Positions 27,298-36,892 of a stretch of DNA of 64,000 nucleotides are shown in pieces (the first letter of the stretch is position 1; each line of letters starts with the position of its first letter). The notes beneath the pieces were generated by a model. That model saw only the letters and a list, made by a program, of their open reading frames with translations. It did no database searches and was not told the origin of the DNA. Position numbers and translations under genes: made by a program. Where the stretch lies: the NCBI RefSeq assembly GCF_012726235.1, contig NZ_JAASAH010000002.1, positions 186,001 through 250,000 of the forward strand, written 5' to 3'. This DNA comes from Streptomyces sp. HNM0574 (lineage in GTDB: Bacteria > Actinomycetota > Actinomycetes > Streptomycetales > Streptomycetaceae).

Positions 27298-27621
27298 CTA
27301 CTTCCGGTCGCGGCGGGAGGAGAGCAGGCACAGGCCGCCGATCACGACGGCGGCCGCGACCGCGGTGGGGACGACCCGTTCCATGCGCGGGGCTCCGTCC
27401 TCACCGACGAACTGGGACCGTACGTCCGAGATCGCGCGGTTCGCCGCGACGTAGGCCCGTCCGGCCGTCCGGTCGACCGCGGCCCTGGCCTTGGCCTTGG
27501 CGTCGTCGGCGATGGTCTTGGGATGGACGCGTACGGCGATCTCGTCCAGCGCGACGGCCAGCTCCTGCCGCCTGCGGACGATGTCCGCCTCGATGTCCGC
27601 GGGGGTCCTTGCTTCCGGCAC
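27298..27621 (-). CDS. DUF3618 protein
   Basis: 107 aa, GTG start. 'TPADIEADIVRRRQELAVALDEIAVRVHPKTIADDAKAKAR' is the DUF3618 pattern, an N-terminal charged coiled region followed by a membrane helix, 'PTAVAAAVVIGGLCLLSS', and a basic end. Family members are small membrane-anchored helical proteins often near phage-shock or stress genes; function unknown. Located 76 bp upstream of the GroES-like gene on the same strand. Confidence 0.85.
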   Translation of the reverse strand: MPEARTPADIEADIVRRRQELAVALDEIAVRVHPKTIADDAKAKARAAVDRTAGRAYVAANRAISDVRSQFVGEDGAPRMERVVPTAVAAAVVIGGLCLLSSRRDRK

Positions 27622-27793
27622 CGCGCTGCCTCCGTCGCTGTCACTCGTACTCGTGCGTCACACCTGGCTGCCGGACAGTCTGTCAGCTCGTCGCCCCGCT
27701 CGCCCCACGCCACCCCCGGCAGACGGCCTCCGGCTAGGCTCGGGCGACGACCCTTGTCCTTAAGCCCTCCCTTTCCCAAGGAGCACAGCGCCG

Positions 27794-28267
27794 ATGAGCG
27801 AGCGACTGCAACCCGGTGACGCGGCACCCGACTTCACCCTCTCCGACGCGGACGGCAACGACGTTTCCCTCGCGGCGCACAAGGGCCGCAAGGTGATCGT
27901 GTACTTCTACCCCGCTGCGCTTACCCCGGGATGCACAAAACAAGCCTGCGACTTCACGGACAATCTGGAGCTGCTCGCCGGAGCCGGTTATGACGTGATC
28001 GGCGTTTCCCCGGACAAGCCGGAGAAGCTGGCGAAGTTCCGGGAGACGGAGGACCTGAAGGTCACCCTGGTCTCGGACCCGGACAAGGCCACGATGCAGG
28101 CTTACGGCGCCTTCGGCGAGAAGAAGCTCTACGGCAAGACCGTCACCGGCGTCATCCGCTCGACCGTCATCGTCGGCGAGGACGGAAAGGTGGAGCACGC
28201 GTTCTACAACGTGAAGGCCACCGGACACGTCGCGAAGCTCATCAAGGACCTCAAGCTCGGGGCCTGA
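27794..28267 (+). CDS. bcp: Thioredoxin-dependent peroxiredoxin (BCP type)
   Basis: 157 aa. The motif PAALTPGCTKQACDF places the peroxidatic Cys at residue 47 and the resolving Cys at 52, the arrangement of atypical 2-Cys BCP enzymes. The standard motif has 'PKAxTPGCT'; here it is 'PAALTPGCT'. The Arg of 'GVIRSTVIV' completes the active site. It reduces hydrogen and organic peroxides in the cytoplasm using thioredoxin. Single gene with its own promoter, divergent from the DUF3618 gene. Confidence 0.93.
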   Translation: MSERLQPGDAAPDFTLSDADGNDVSLAAHKGRKVIVYFYPAALTPGCTKQACDFTDNLELLAGAGYDVIGVSPDKPEKLAKFRETEDLKVTLVSDPDKATMQAYGAFGEKKLYGKTVTGVIRSTVIVGEDGKVEHAFYNVKATGHVAKLIKDLKLGA

Positions 28268-28416
28268 GAGGGCTTCGCGAGCTCCCGAGAGGGCCTGAAC
28301 GGAGAATTCCGCCCGGCGAATTCGACTGTCATCCCAACGCAGTTGGGGACAATCCGCCCGGGTGGACCGGGGTGGGGCGTGCAACGGGGTCACGGTGTGC
28401 GGTACAGATTGAACGC

Positions 28417-29946
28417 ATGACTACCGAGGCCCCGGCCCCCGATCCGGATGCCGTCAAACGGCACCGACTCCTCTACCGGGCCATAAAACGCAGAACACAG
28501 CCCAAGATCCGACGCAGCGACATCACCGTCACCGACGAGGCGACCGTCCGCCGCGCCACCAAGGCAGCCGCACTCGGCAATGCCATGGAATGGTTCGACT
28601 TCGGCATCTTCGCGTACCTCGTCGTGACCATCGGCCACGTCTTCTTCCCCGGTGAGGGAGCGACGCAGCTGCTGGCCGCGTTCACCACGTTCGCGGCCTC
28701 GTTCCTCGTCCGGCCGCTCGGCGGGCTCTTCTTCGGACCACTCGGCGACCGCATCGGCCGCAAGAAGGTCCTGGCCCTGACCATGATCCTGATGGCGGTC
28801 GGCACCTTCTGCATCGGCCTGCTGCCCGGCTACGCCTCGATCGGCATCGCCGCGCCGATCCTGCTGCTCGTGTGCCGCATGGTGCAGGGCTTCTCCACCG
28901 GTGGTGAATACGGCGGAGCGGCCACGTTCATCGCGGAATACGCGCCGGACAAGAAGCGCGGATTCTTCGGCAGTTACCTGGAGTTCGGCACCCTCGCCGG
29001 CTACACCGGTGCCGCGGGTCTGATCCTCGTCCTGAACACCACTCTGGGCACCGAGGCGATGGAGTCCTGGGGCTGGCGCATCCCCTTCCTCATCGGCGGG
29101 CCGATCGGCCTGGTCGGTCTCTACCTGCGGATGAAGCTGGAGGAGACTCCGGCCTTCCAGAAACTCGCCGCGGAACAGGCCGCGAAGCCCAAGCAGAACG
29201 AGAAGCCGCAGGCCGGCGAGAACGGCGAGGAGACCGCGCCCGTCGCGGCCGAACACGCCCCGCAGCAGGAGTTCAAGACGATCTTCGCCAAGCAGTGGCG
29301 GACCCTGCTGATCTGCATCGGACTCGTCGCGGCGTACAACATCTGCCACTACATGCTGACCTCGTACATGCCCGCCTACCTCACCGAGGAACTGGGCTAC
29401 GAGAACTCCATGGAACTCATCGCCGCCATCATCGCCATGGTCGCGATGATGCTCGTCATCCACCGGGTCGGCCGGCTCAGCGACCGGCGGGGACGCAAGC
29501 CCGTTCTGATGGCGGGAATGGCCGGATTCCTGCTGCTGACGGTGCCCGCTTTCTGGCTGTTCCAGCAGGGCAGTTTCGTGTTCGTGCTGCTCGGCCTGAT
29601 GATTCTCGGCGCCTGCCTGGTCTGCCTGCTCGGCGCGATGTCCGCGACGCTGCCCGCGCTGTTCCCCACCAACGTGCGCTACGGCGGCCTCTCCATCGGC
29701 TACAACATCGCCGTCTCGATCTTCGGCGGTACGGCGCCCACGGTGATGACGTACCTGGTCAACACCACCGGCGACAGCATGGCCCCCGCGTACTACGTCT
29801 CGGCGGCCGGCCTGGTCGGCATGATCACCGTGCTCTGCCTCAAGGAGACGGCGCAGCAGCCGCTGGCCGGTTCGCCGCCCGCCGTCGCCACCCAGCAGGA
29901 GGCGGAGGACATGGCCAGGGCCCAGAAGCCGGAACCCACCTTCTAG
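28417..29946 (+). CDS. MFS transporter, metabolite:H+ symporter family (ProP/KgtP-like)
   Basis: 509 aa with 12 predicted helices. MHS-subfamily signature: 'LGNAMEWFDFGIFAYL' at helix 1, 'RPLGGLFFGPLGDRIGRKK' (loop 2-3 motif), 'RMVQGFSTGGEYGGAATFIAEYAP' at helices 4-5, and 'LSDRRGRKPVL' at loop 8-9. The N-terminal 50 residues are basic, and a 45-residue hydrophilic insert (Lys/Glu/Ala-rich) sits between helices 6 and 7. Likely proline/betaine or dicarboxylate uptake. ATG 28417 lies in frame behind an earlier GTG at 28372; no strong ribosome site is seen at either. Confidence 0.88.
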   Translation: MTTEAPAPDPDAVKRHRLLYRAIKRRTQPKIRRSDITVTDEATVRRATKAAALGNAMEWFDFGIFAYLVVTIGHVFFPGEGATQLLAAFTTFAASFLVRPLGGLFFGPLGDRIGRKKVLALTMILMAVGTFCIGLLPGYASIGIAAPILLLVCRMVQGFSTGGEYGGAATFIAEYAPDKKRGFFGSYLEFGTLAGYTGAAGLILVLNTTLGTEAMESWGWRIPFLIGGPIGLVGLYLRMKLEETPAFQKLAAEQAAKPKQNEKPQAGENGEETAPVAAEHAPQQEFKTIFAKQWRTLLICIGLVAAYNICHYMLTSYMPAYLTEELGYENSMELIAAIIAMVAMMLVIHRVGRLSDRRGRKPVLMAGMAGFLLLTVPAFWLFQQGSFVFVLLGLMILGACLVCLLGAMSATLPALFPTNVRYGGLSIGYNIAVSIFGGTAPTVMTYLVNTTGDSMAPAYYVSAAGLVGMITVLCLKETAQQPLAGSPPAVATQQEAEDMARAQKPEPTF

Positions 29947-29958
29947 GCGGGCCCGGCG

Positions 29959-30024
29959 GCGGGCCGCCCCGTGTTCCTCGTCGGCCCGGACGGGCCCGGC
30001 GACGAGGGGCGCGGGGCCGCCCGC
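29959..30024 (+). terminator. Terminator after the MFS gene
   Basis: Outer arms GCGGGCCGCCCC (29959-29970) and GGGGCCGCCCGC (30013-30024) pair with one mismatch, and an inner hairpin CCTCGTCGGCCCG / CGGGCCCGGCGACGAGG fills the centre. 12 bp after the stop codon. Confidence 0.65.
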
Positions 30025-30114
30025 TGAGGGTGCGTCACCCGTGGCCGGTAGCTGTCGTCCTGGCACCACGTCGGATGCCCCTCGCCCGTCCGGGCGGATA
30101 CGATGGCCCGGCAC

Positions 30115-30199
30115 GCGGCGGTGGCGCAGCAGGCGACGCAGCTGGTTTAGGTCCAGTGGCCCGTGACAGGGCTTGAGGGTTCGAATCCCTTCCGCCGCA
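30115..30199 (+). tRNA. tRNA-Leu (anticodon UAG)
   Basis: Class II cloverleaf of 85 nt: 7-bp acceptor stem GCGGCGG/CCGCCGC, anticodon stem around loop TTTAGGT with TAG in anticodon position, long variable arm (GCCCGTGACAGGGC) and T-loop TTCGAAT. Discriminator A, no encoded CCA. Reads CUA and other CUN leucine codons. A hairpin terminator follows. Confidence 0.95.
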
Positions 30200-30205
30200 C
30201 AGCAC

Positions 30206-30245
30206 GAAGCCGGGCGGCCGCATCGAGGAGCGGCCACCCGGCTTC
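30206..30245 (+). terminator. Terminator of the tRNA-Leu gene
   Basis: 16-bp arms (30206-30221 and 30230-30245) with one G-T pair and an 8-nt loop, seven bases after the tRNA. It also faces the minus-strand rdgB stop at 30298. Confidence 0.85.
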
Positions 30246-30297
30246 TCGCTGTTCCGGGGGCCTGCCGCCGGTCAACGGGGCCCGCGGGAGGGGCGGT

Positions 30298-30942
30298 TCA
30301 GTCGAGGACCTCGCGCAGCACGGGCACCAGCGCGCGGAAGGCCCTGCCGCGGTGGCTGATGGCGTTCTTCTCCTCGGGCGAGAGCTCGGCGGCCGTACGG
30401 GTCTCGCCCTCGGGCTGGAGGATCGGGTCGTAGCCGAACCCGCCGTCGCCGGACGGCTCGTGGCGCAGGGTGCCGGGCATCCGGCCCTCGACGACGCGTT
30501 CCGTGCCGTCGGGCAGGGCGAGCGCGGCGGCGCAGGCGAAGTGGGCCGAGCGGTGCTCCTCGGCGATGTCGGCGAGCTGGGCCAGCAGCAGTTCGAGGTT
30601 GGCGCGGTCGACGTTGCTGTCGCCGGGCCGGACGAAGTCGCCGTGCCGGCCGGACCAGCGGGCCGAGAAGATGCCGGGCGCCCCGCCGAGCACGTCGACG
30701 CAGAGCCCTGAGTCGTCGGCGATGGCGGGCAGGCCGGTGGCGCGGGCGAGGGCGTGGGCCTTCAGGAGCGCGTTCTCGGCGAAGGTCACCCCGGTCTCCT
30801 TGACCTCGGGGACCTCGGGGTAGGCGTCGGCGCCGACGAGTTCGAAGCCGAGGTCGGCCTCGGCGAGGATCGCGCGGAGTTCGCCGACCTTGTGCGCGTT
30901 GCGGGTGGCGAGGATCAGGCGCTGGGGGCTGGAGCTGCTCAT
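30298..30942 (-). CDS. rdgB: RdgB/HAM1 non-canonical purine NTP pyrophosphatase
   Basis: 214 aa. N-terminal 'LILATRNAHKVGEL' (substrate-binding T-R-N-x-x-K), 'VTFAENALLKAHALA', 'IADDSGLCVDVLGGAPGIFSARW' (catalytic Asp pair), 'GFGYDPILQP' and the C-terminal 'KNAISHRGRAFRAL'. It removes dITP, XTP and related nucleotides from the pool. Downstream of rph on the same strand with a small lipoprotein gene between them; rph-rdgB linkage is common in bacteria. Confidence 0.95.
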   Translation of the reverse strand: MSSSSPQRLILATRNAHKVGELRAILAEADLGFELVGADAYPEVPEVKETGVTFAENALLKAHALARATGLPAIADDSGLCVDVLGGAPGIFSARWSGRHGDFVRPGDSNVDRANLELLLAQLADIAEEHRSAHFACAAALALPDGTERVVEGRMPGTLRHEPSGDGGFGYDPILQPEGETRTAAELSPEEKNAISHRGRAFRALVPVLREVLD

Positions 30943-31009
30943 GCGCCCGATTATCCAGCCCGGCGCCGCCCCGCCCGGTGCCGGGCGGGGCTCGGACGGG
31001 CAGGCCTGG

Positions 31010-31393
31010 TCAGCCCGGGGTGCAGACCTTGGTCAGCTCGTCGGCCGCGTCCCCGACGGGCGCGAACTTGACGGGCTTGCCCTCCTCGACGGACTGCTGG
31101 GCGTCGCCGACGGCCTGGTTGAGGTCGTCCACGGCCTTGTTGACGTCGGCGTCGCCGGTGCTCTCCCCGATCTTGTCGAGGTTCTTGTCGATCTTGTCGA
31201 GCGATTCCTTCGCCTGGGTCGGGTCCTCCCCGGCCTGGCCGACGGCCTGCTGGAGATCGTCGGCCGCCTCGGCGACCGTGACGGCCGTGTTGGCGCAGTC
31301 GAGCGCCTTGTCGACGGCGCCGCAGCCCGTCACCGCGAAAGCGGCGAGCGCGGCGGAACTGGCGGCGGTGATGAGCGCGGTACGGCGTCGCAC
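31010..31393 (-). CDS. Small helical lipoprotein
   Basis: 127 aa, GTG start with GAGGGG eight bases upstream. Signal with lipobox VTGC (Cys at about residue 24), then a Cys ('LDCANT'), and a long amphipathic helical region rich in Asp/Ala/Lys/Gln ('VAEAADDLQQAVGQAGEDPTQAKESLDKIDKNLDKIGE'), ending with 'CTPG'. Two Cys in the mature part may form a disulfide. Unknown function; inserted between rph and rdgB. Confidence 0.8.
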   Translation of the reverse strand: MRRRTALITAASSAALAAFAVTGCGAVDKALDCANTAVTVAEAADDLQQAVGQAGEDPTQAKESLDKIDKNLDKIGESTGDADVNKAVDDLNQAVGDAQQSVEEGKPVKFAPVGDAADELTKVCTPG

Positions 31394-31538
31394 GGGCAGA
31401 GCCCCTCTTCTCGTGTCCGTCCCCCCGTGGCCCCGGTGGGCCGCGTGGCCGGGCCGCACGGCATGACCCGTGCGGCCCGTACTCGGTGAGACGCGTAAAG
31501 CGCGCGCAAAGTTTCGCCCTGGAGCGAGATATCCGGAG

Positions 31539-32270
31539 TTATTTTCCGAGCGCCTGCCGCTGCGCCCCGTCGAGCTGGGCGCAGCCCTTGGCGGCGAGGT
31601 CGAGCAGCGCGTCCAGTTCCTCGCGCGCGAAGGGCTGGCCCTCGGCGGTGCCCTGGACCTCGACGAAGCGGCCGTCACCGGTGCAGACCACGTTCATGTC
31701 GGTCTCGGCGCGGACGTCCTCCTCGTAGCACAGGTCGAGCAGCGGGGTGCCGTCCGTGCCGACGATGCCGACGCTGACGGCGGAGACGGTGCCGGTCAGC
31801 GGCTGGTTCTTGGCCTTGATCAGCTTCTTCTCCTGACCCCAGGCCACGGCGTCGGCCAGCGCGACGTACGCGCCGGTGATCGCCGCCGTCCTGGTGCCGC
31901 CGTCGGCCTGAAGGACGTCGCAGTCGAGGACGATGGTGTTCTCGCCCAGCGCCTTGAAGTCGACGACGGCGCGCAGCGAGCGCCCGATGAGACGGGAGAT
32001 CTCGTGGGTGCGTCCGCCGATCTTGCCGCGTACGGACTCGCGGTCGCCGCGGGTGTTGGTGGCGCGGGGCAGCATGGCGTACTCGCCGGTGACCCAGCCC
32101 TCGCCGCTGCCCTTGCGCCAGCGGGGCACGCCCTCGGTGACGCTGGCGGTGCACAGGACCTTGGTGTCGCCGAAGGAGATCAGCACGGAGCCCTCGGCGT
32201 GCTTGCTCCAGCCGCGTTCGATGGAGACGGGGCGCAACTGGTCGGCCGTACGGCCGTCGATACGAGACAT
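31539..32270 (-). CDS. rph: Ribonuclease PH
   Basis: 243 aa, the usual family length. '[19 protein letters not shown]', '[18 protein letters not shown]', '[18 protein letters not shown]' and '[14 protein letters not shown]' are diagnostic for RNase PH, including the phosphate-binding Arg residues and '[24 protein letters not shown]'. It is a phosphorolytic 3'-exonuclease for tRNA and rRNA end trimming in the cytoplasm. Confidence 0.96.
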   Translation of the reverse strand: MSRIDGRTADQLRPVSIERGWSKHAEGSVLISFGDTKVLCTASVTEGVPRWRKGSGEGWVTGEYAMLPRATNTRGDRESVRGKIGGRTHEISRLIGRSLRAVVDFKALGENTIVLDCDVLQADGGTRTAAITGAYVALADAVAWGQEKKLIKAKNQPLTGTVSAVSVGIVGTDGTPLLDLCYEEDVRAETDMNVVCTGDGRFVEVQGTAEGQPFAREELDALLDLAAKGCAQLDGAQRQALGK

Positions 32271-32362
32271 GGGGGCGAGCCTAGAGCCTGTCCGGCTCCT
32301 CGCGCCGACGAGGGGGTGCCCCTGTCCGTACGTCCCCGGCCGCGGGTGCGTGGTGGTTGATC

Positions 32363-32382
32363 GCGCAGTTCCCCGCGCCCCT
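32363..32382. repeat. Interspersed 20-mer repeat copy
   Basis: Exact GCGCAGTTCCCCGCGCCCCT between rph and the nagF terminator. Confidence 0.8.
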
Positions 32383-32386
32383 TCCG

Positions 32387-32442
32387 GGCTCATGGTGAAG
32401 GGCCCGGTCCCCCTCCGGGGACCGGGCCCTTCACCATGAGCC
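32387..32442 (-). terminator. Terminator of nagF
   Basis: Perfect inverted repeat with arms of about 26 bp (32387-32412 and 32417-32442), ending 9 bp from the nagF stop at 32451. One of the strongest hairpins in the window. Confidence 0.9.
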
Positions 32443-32450
32443 GGTGGGGC

Positions 32451-32684
32451 TCACATCATGTCTTCGATCTCCCCGGCGATGGGGTCGGCGTCGGTGCCGA
32501 TGACGACCTGCACGGCCGTACCCATCTTGACGACGCCGTGCGCGCCCGCGGCCTTGAGCGCGGCCTCGTCCACCAGCGCCGGGTCCTCGACCTCGGTGCG
32601 GAGGCGGGTGATGCAGCCCTCGACCTCGCTGATGTTCTCCAGGCCGCCGAGCCCGGCGACGATCTTCTCAGCCTTGCTGGCCAT
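32451..32684 (-). CDS. nagF: PTS N-acetylglucosamine/glucose-type EIIB component
   Basis: 77 aa, a free-standing EIIB domain. Phosphorylated Cys24 in 'EVEGCITRLRTEVEDPALVD', the glucose/GlcNAc class signature, and 'ALKAAGAHGVVKMGTAVQVVIG'. It takes phosphate from EIIA-Crr and passes it to GlcNAc during transport through the membrane EIIC. It is divergent from nagE1, with a dre operator between them; the arrangement nagF-nagE1-nagE2 matches what is known in S. coelicolor. Confidence 0.9.
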   Translation of the reverse strand: MASKAEKIVAGLGGLENISEVEGCITRLRTEVEDPALVDEAALKAAGAHGVVKMGTAVQVVIGTDADPIAGEIEDMM

Positions 32685-32860
32685 GTCTCTCTCCTGATGT
32701 CTCGGCCCACTGAAGTGGGGCGGGCGTGTGCGGGGCGTGCCCCATGTTTCCGGAGGAGTGCCCACGTTCGGCCCAGCTTTGCGGGCGGGTGCCCGTGGAC
32801 TGGCGAATGATGGCGTCACCCGGCGCTCCGGGACGACCCGGCGCGCGTCCGTACCTCGCG

Positions 32861-32876
32861 AGAGGTCTACACCAGT
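32861..32876. promoter_or_regulatory. DasR operator (dre) in the nagF-nagE1 divergent region
   Basis: AGAGGTCTACACCAGT matches the dre consensus ACTGGTCTAGACCAGT at 13 of 16 positions, including the core GGTCTA-ACCA. DasR is the GlcN-6-P/GlcNAc-6-P-responsive GntR repressor of GlcNAc genes in Streptomyces. It lies 57 bp before the nagE1 start. Confidence 0.75.
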
Positions 32877-32932
32877 ATGCGCCAAGCGGTGGGAGTCGGC
32901 GCCCACGGGTCCGACGGTCGGGAGGAGTTGCG

Positions 32933-34228
32933 GTGAGTTCCAGTGCAGCGGCCGTGCCGCAGGGGAAGAAGCGCCGGGCGGCGTTCTTCCAGGGGCTGCA
33001 GAAGATGGGCCGCAGCCTCCAGCTGCCCATCGCCGTCCTCCCCGCCGCCGGCATCCTCAACCGCCTCGGCCAGGCCGACGTCTTCGGCGAGGAGGGGCTC
33101 GGCTGGGACAACGTCGCGAAGGTCTTCCTCGGCGCCGGCGGCGCGCTCCTCGACTCGGCGCTCGGACTGCCGCTGCTGTTCTGCGTCGGCGTGGCGATCG
33201 GGATGGCGAAGAAGGCGGACGGCTCGACGGCGCTGGCCGCCGTCGCCGGGTTCCTCGTGTACTACAACATCCTCCAGCAGTTCCCCGAGTGCCCCTCCGG
33301 GATGACCTTCACGGACAAGACGTGCCTGGGCGAGAACGGGGAGACGGAGCTGCCCACGTTCCAGAACCCGGGCGTGTTCGGCGGCATCATCATGGGTCTG
33401 CTGGCGGCCTGGTTCTGGCAGCGCTTCCACCGCGTGAAGCTCGTCGACTGGCTGGGCTTCTTCAACGGACGCCGGCTCGTCCCGATCATCATGGCGTTCG
33501 TCGCGCTGGCCTTCGCCTGCCTGTGCCAGTGGGTGTGGCCGCCGGTCGGCCAGGCGCTGGTGGACTTCAGCAAGTGGCTGACGGATCTGGGCTCGTGGGG
33601 CTCGGGCATCTTCGGCGTCGCGAACCGGGCGCTGATCCCGATCGGCCTGCACCAGTTCCTGAACACCTTCATGTGGTTCCAGTTCGGCAGCTACACCAAG
33701 CCGGACGGCGAGGTCGTGCACGGTGACATCAACCGCTTCCTGGCGGGCGACCCGGACGCGGGCCAGTTCCTCACCGGGTTCTTCCCGATCATGATGTTCG
33801 CGCTGCCGGCCGCCGCGCTGGCGATCACGCACTGCGCGCGGCCCGAGCGCCGGAAGGTCGTCGGCGGTCTGATGCTGTCCACGGCGCTGACGTCCTTCGT
33901 GACCGGCGTGACCGAGCCGATCGAGTTCTCCTTCCTCTTCGTCGCCCCGCTGCTGTACGTGCTGCACGTGGTCCTCACCGGCGTCTCGATGGCGGTGACC
34001 TGGGCGTTCGGGGTGCACGACGGCTTCAGCTTCTCGGCCGGACTGATCGACTACGTCATCAACTGGGGCCTGGCGACGAAGCCGTGGCTGATCATCCCGA
34101 TCGGACTGTGCTTCGCGGCGGTCTACTACGCCGTCTTCCGCTTCGCCATCGTCAAGTTCGATCTGAAGACGCCGGGCCGCGAGCCGGAAGAGGTCGCCGA
34201 GGAGATCGAGAAGGACAACACCAAGTGA
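32933..34228 (+). CDS. nagE1: PTS GlcNAc-type EIIC permease
   Basis: 431 aa, GTG start with GGAGGAG eight to ten bases upstream. The glucose-family EIIC has about ten helices. Key blocks: 'MGRSLQLPIAVLPAAGILNRLGQ', 'GVAIGMAKKADGSTALAAVAGF', 'NRALIPIGLHQFLNTFMWFQFG' with the substrate-region His, and 'VTGVTEPIEFSFLFVAP' (catalytic-site Glu motif). No attached EIIB, consistent with separate nagF. A 25-residue extracellular loop with two Cys ('PECPSGMTFTDKTC') is present here but not in NagE2. Confidence 0.9.
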   Translation: MSSSAAAVPQGKKRRAAFFQGLQKMGRSLQLPIAVLPAAGILNRLGQADVFGEEGLGWDNVAKVFLGAGGALLDSALGLPLLFCVGVAIGMAKKADGSTALAAVAGFLVYYNILQQFPECPSGMTFTDKTCLGENGETELPTFQNPGVFGGIIMGLLAAWFWQRFHRVKLVDWLGFFNGRRLVPIIMAFVALAFACLCQWVWPPVGQALVDFSKWLTDLGSWGSGIFGVANRALIPIGLHQFLNTFMWFQFGSYTKPDGEVVHGDINRFLAGDPDAGQFLTGFFPIMMFALPAAALAITHCARPERRKVVGGLMLSTALTSFVTGVTEPIEFSFLFVAPLLYVLHVVLTGVSMAVTWAFGVHDGFSFSAGLIDYVINWGLATKPWLIIPIGLCFAAVYYAVFRFAIVKFDLKTPGREPEEVAEEIEKDNTK

Positions 34229-34265
34229 CGGCCCACGGCTGACCGCCGGGCTCCCCGTACCGCTC

Positions 34266-34300
34266 CGCCCCCGCACCACCGGCCCTCCGGTGCGGGGGCG
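34266..34300 (+). terminator. Terminator after nagE1
   Basis: 12-bp arms CGCCCCCGCACC / GGTGCGGGGGCG around an 11-nt loop, 38 bp after the nagE1 stop. The remaining sequence up to nagE2 (34301-34585) carries only the dre site and a probable promoter. Confidence 0.8.
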
Positions 34301-34463
34301 GCGGCGTGCGTGGCGGGCGTCAAGCGGCCCCGTACTCAGGGGAGTTGCGGGCCGGTGATTGCGGCGCTTTCGTCCCGGCTTGGCACCCGCATCCGGGCCG
34401 TCATCCGGACAACGGGGACAAACGGAAATCGACTATTCCTCAGCCCCCGGCCGCCGTGCTAAT

Positions 34464-34479
34464 AATGGTCTAAACCACT
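34464..34479 (+). promoter_or_regulatory. DasR operator (dre) upstream of nagE2
   Basis: AATGGTCTAAACCACT, a near-perfect palindrome matching the dre core TGGTCTA-ACCA with single changes at the flanks and centre. It sits 107 bp upstream of nagE2 ATG in an AT-richer stretch (34430-34480), which is the likely nagE2 promoter, so nagE2 has its own DasR-controlled transcript. Confidence 0.85.
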
Positions 34480-34585
34480 ACTGGCTCAGACCTCGCGGCC
34501 GCACGGCCGTACGGAGCCGCCGCCTCCCTCCCGGTCCCCACTGGATCGCTGCCCCTGGCGGCTTCATGTCCCCTGGAGGAAGTTG

Positions 34586-35848
<1,263 letters not shown>

Positions 35849-35863
35849 TCCCCGCGCACACGA

Positions 35864-35903
35864 CGAAGGCGCCCGGAACCCTTGGCGGTTCCGGGCGCCT
35901 TCG
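35864..35903. terminator. Bidirectional terminator between nagE2 and the MBL gene
   Basis: Perfect 17-bp arms (35864-35880, 35887-35903) with a 6-nt loop between convergent genes ending at 35848 and 35930. Confidence 0.93.
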
Positions 35904-35929
35904 TCCTGCTTCCGGCGTACCGGGGTCGT

Positions 35930-36691
35930 TCAGATCTCGTACACGCCTGCCGGGCGGGCGAGTTCGACCGGTCCGCCGAACACGTCCTTGGCGTCCCGCA
36001 GGTTGATCTGCGGGTCCGTCCACGGGGGTACGTGGGTGAGCACCAGACGTCCGGTGCCCGCGCGCCGGGCGCACTCGCCGGCCTCGCGGCCGGTCAGGTG
36101 CAGGTCCGGGATGTCCTCCTTGCCGTGCGTGAAGGACGCCTCGCACAGGAAGAGGTCCGCGCCGGTGGCCAGCTCGTCCAGCGCGGCGCTCGGCCCGGTG
36201 TCTCCCGAGTAGACGAGCACCTTGCCGCTCTCCCGGTGCTCGACCCGGAACGCGTACGCGGTGACCGGGTGCGCCACCTCCACCGCGCGGACCGCGAACG
36301 GGCCGAGGTCGAAACGGGAGGTGCGCGAGAGGTCGTGGAAGTCGAAGACCTCGCTCATCGCGCTGTCCGAGGGGGTGTCCCCGTAGGCCACGGTCAGCCG
36401 CCGCTCGGTGCCCTCCGGACCGTAGACCGGGATCCTGCCGCACCGTCCGCCCTCGTGCCGGTAGTAACGGGCGACGAAGTACGCGCACATGTCGACGCAG
36501 TGGTCGGAGTGCAGGTGGCTCAGGGCCACGGCGTCCAGGTCGTACAGCCCGCAGTGCCGCTGCAGCTCACCGAGCGCGCCGTTGCCCATGTCGAGGAGCA
36601 GCCGGTACCCGTCGGCCTCGACGAGGTAGCTCGAACAGGCCGAGTCCGCGGAGGGGAACGACCCGGAACAGCCGACGACGGTGAGCTTCAT
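35930..36691 (-). CDS. MBL-fold metallohydrolase (RNase Z/phosphodiesterase-like)
   Basis: 253 aa. Metal motif SHLHSDHCVD near residue 60, then His in 'VEVAHPVTAYAFRVE' and Asp in 'VYSGDTGPSAALDELA', and 'LVLTHVPPWTDP' near the end. This is the order of RNase Z-type and cyclic-nucleotide phosphodiesterase MBL proteins; the RNase Z flexible arm is absent, so a small-molecule or nucleotide substrate is more likely. Single gene converging on nagE2. Confidence 0.85.
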   Translation of the reverse strand: MKLTVVGCSGSFPSADSACSSYLVEADGYRLLLDMGNGALGELQRHCGLYDLDAVALSHLHSDHCVDMCAYFVARYYRHEGGRCGRIPVYGPEGTERRLTVAYGDTPSDSAMSEVFDFHDLSRTSRFDLGPFAVRAVEVAHPVTAYAFRVEHRESGKVLVYSGDTGPSAALDELATGADLFLCEASFTHGKEDIPDLHLTGREAGECARRAGTGRLVLTHVPPWTDPQINLRDAKDVFGGPVELARPAGVYEI

Positions 36692-36892
36692 GGAGCGGGA
36701 ACCTCCGTTGGCGGCCGGGGTGGATACCCCTTGCCGGGGCGAGGGGCGGGACCATCGAGCGTAAGCCGCGGCGGGCCGGGTGACTCCCCGGGAGCGCTGT
36801 GGTGTGGGCGGAATCACCGAGCCGGGGTACCGTCGGCAATCCGTGATCTTGGGGAGAGCAACCAGGACGGAAGCAGGCAGGAGGCAGCAGCG

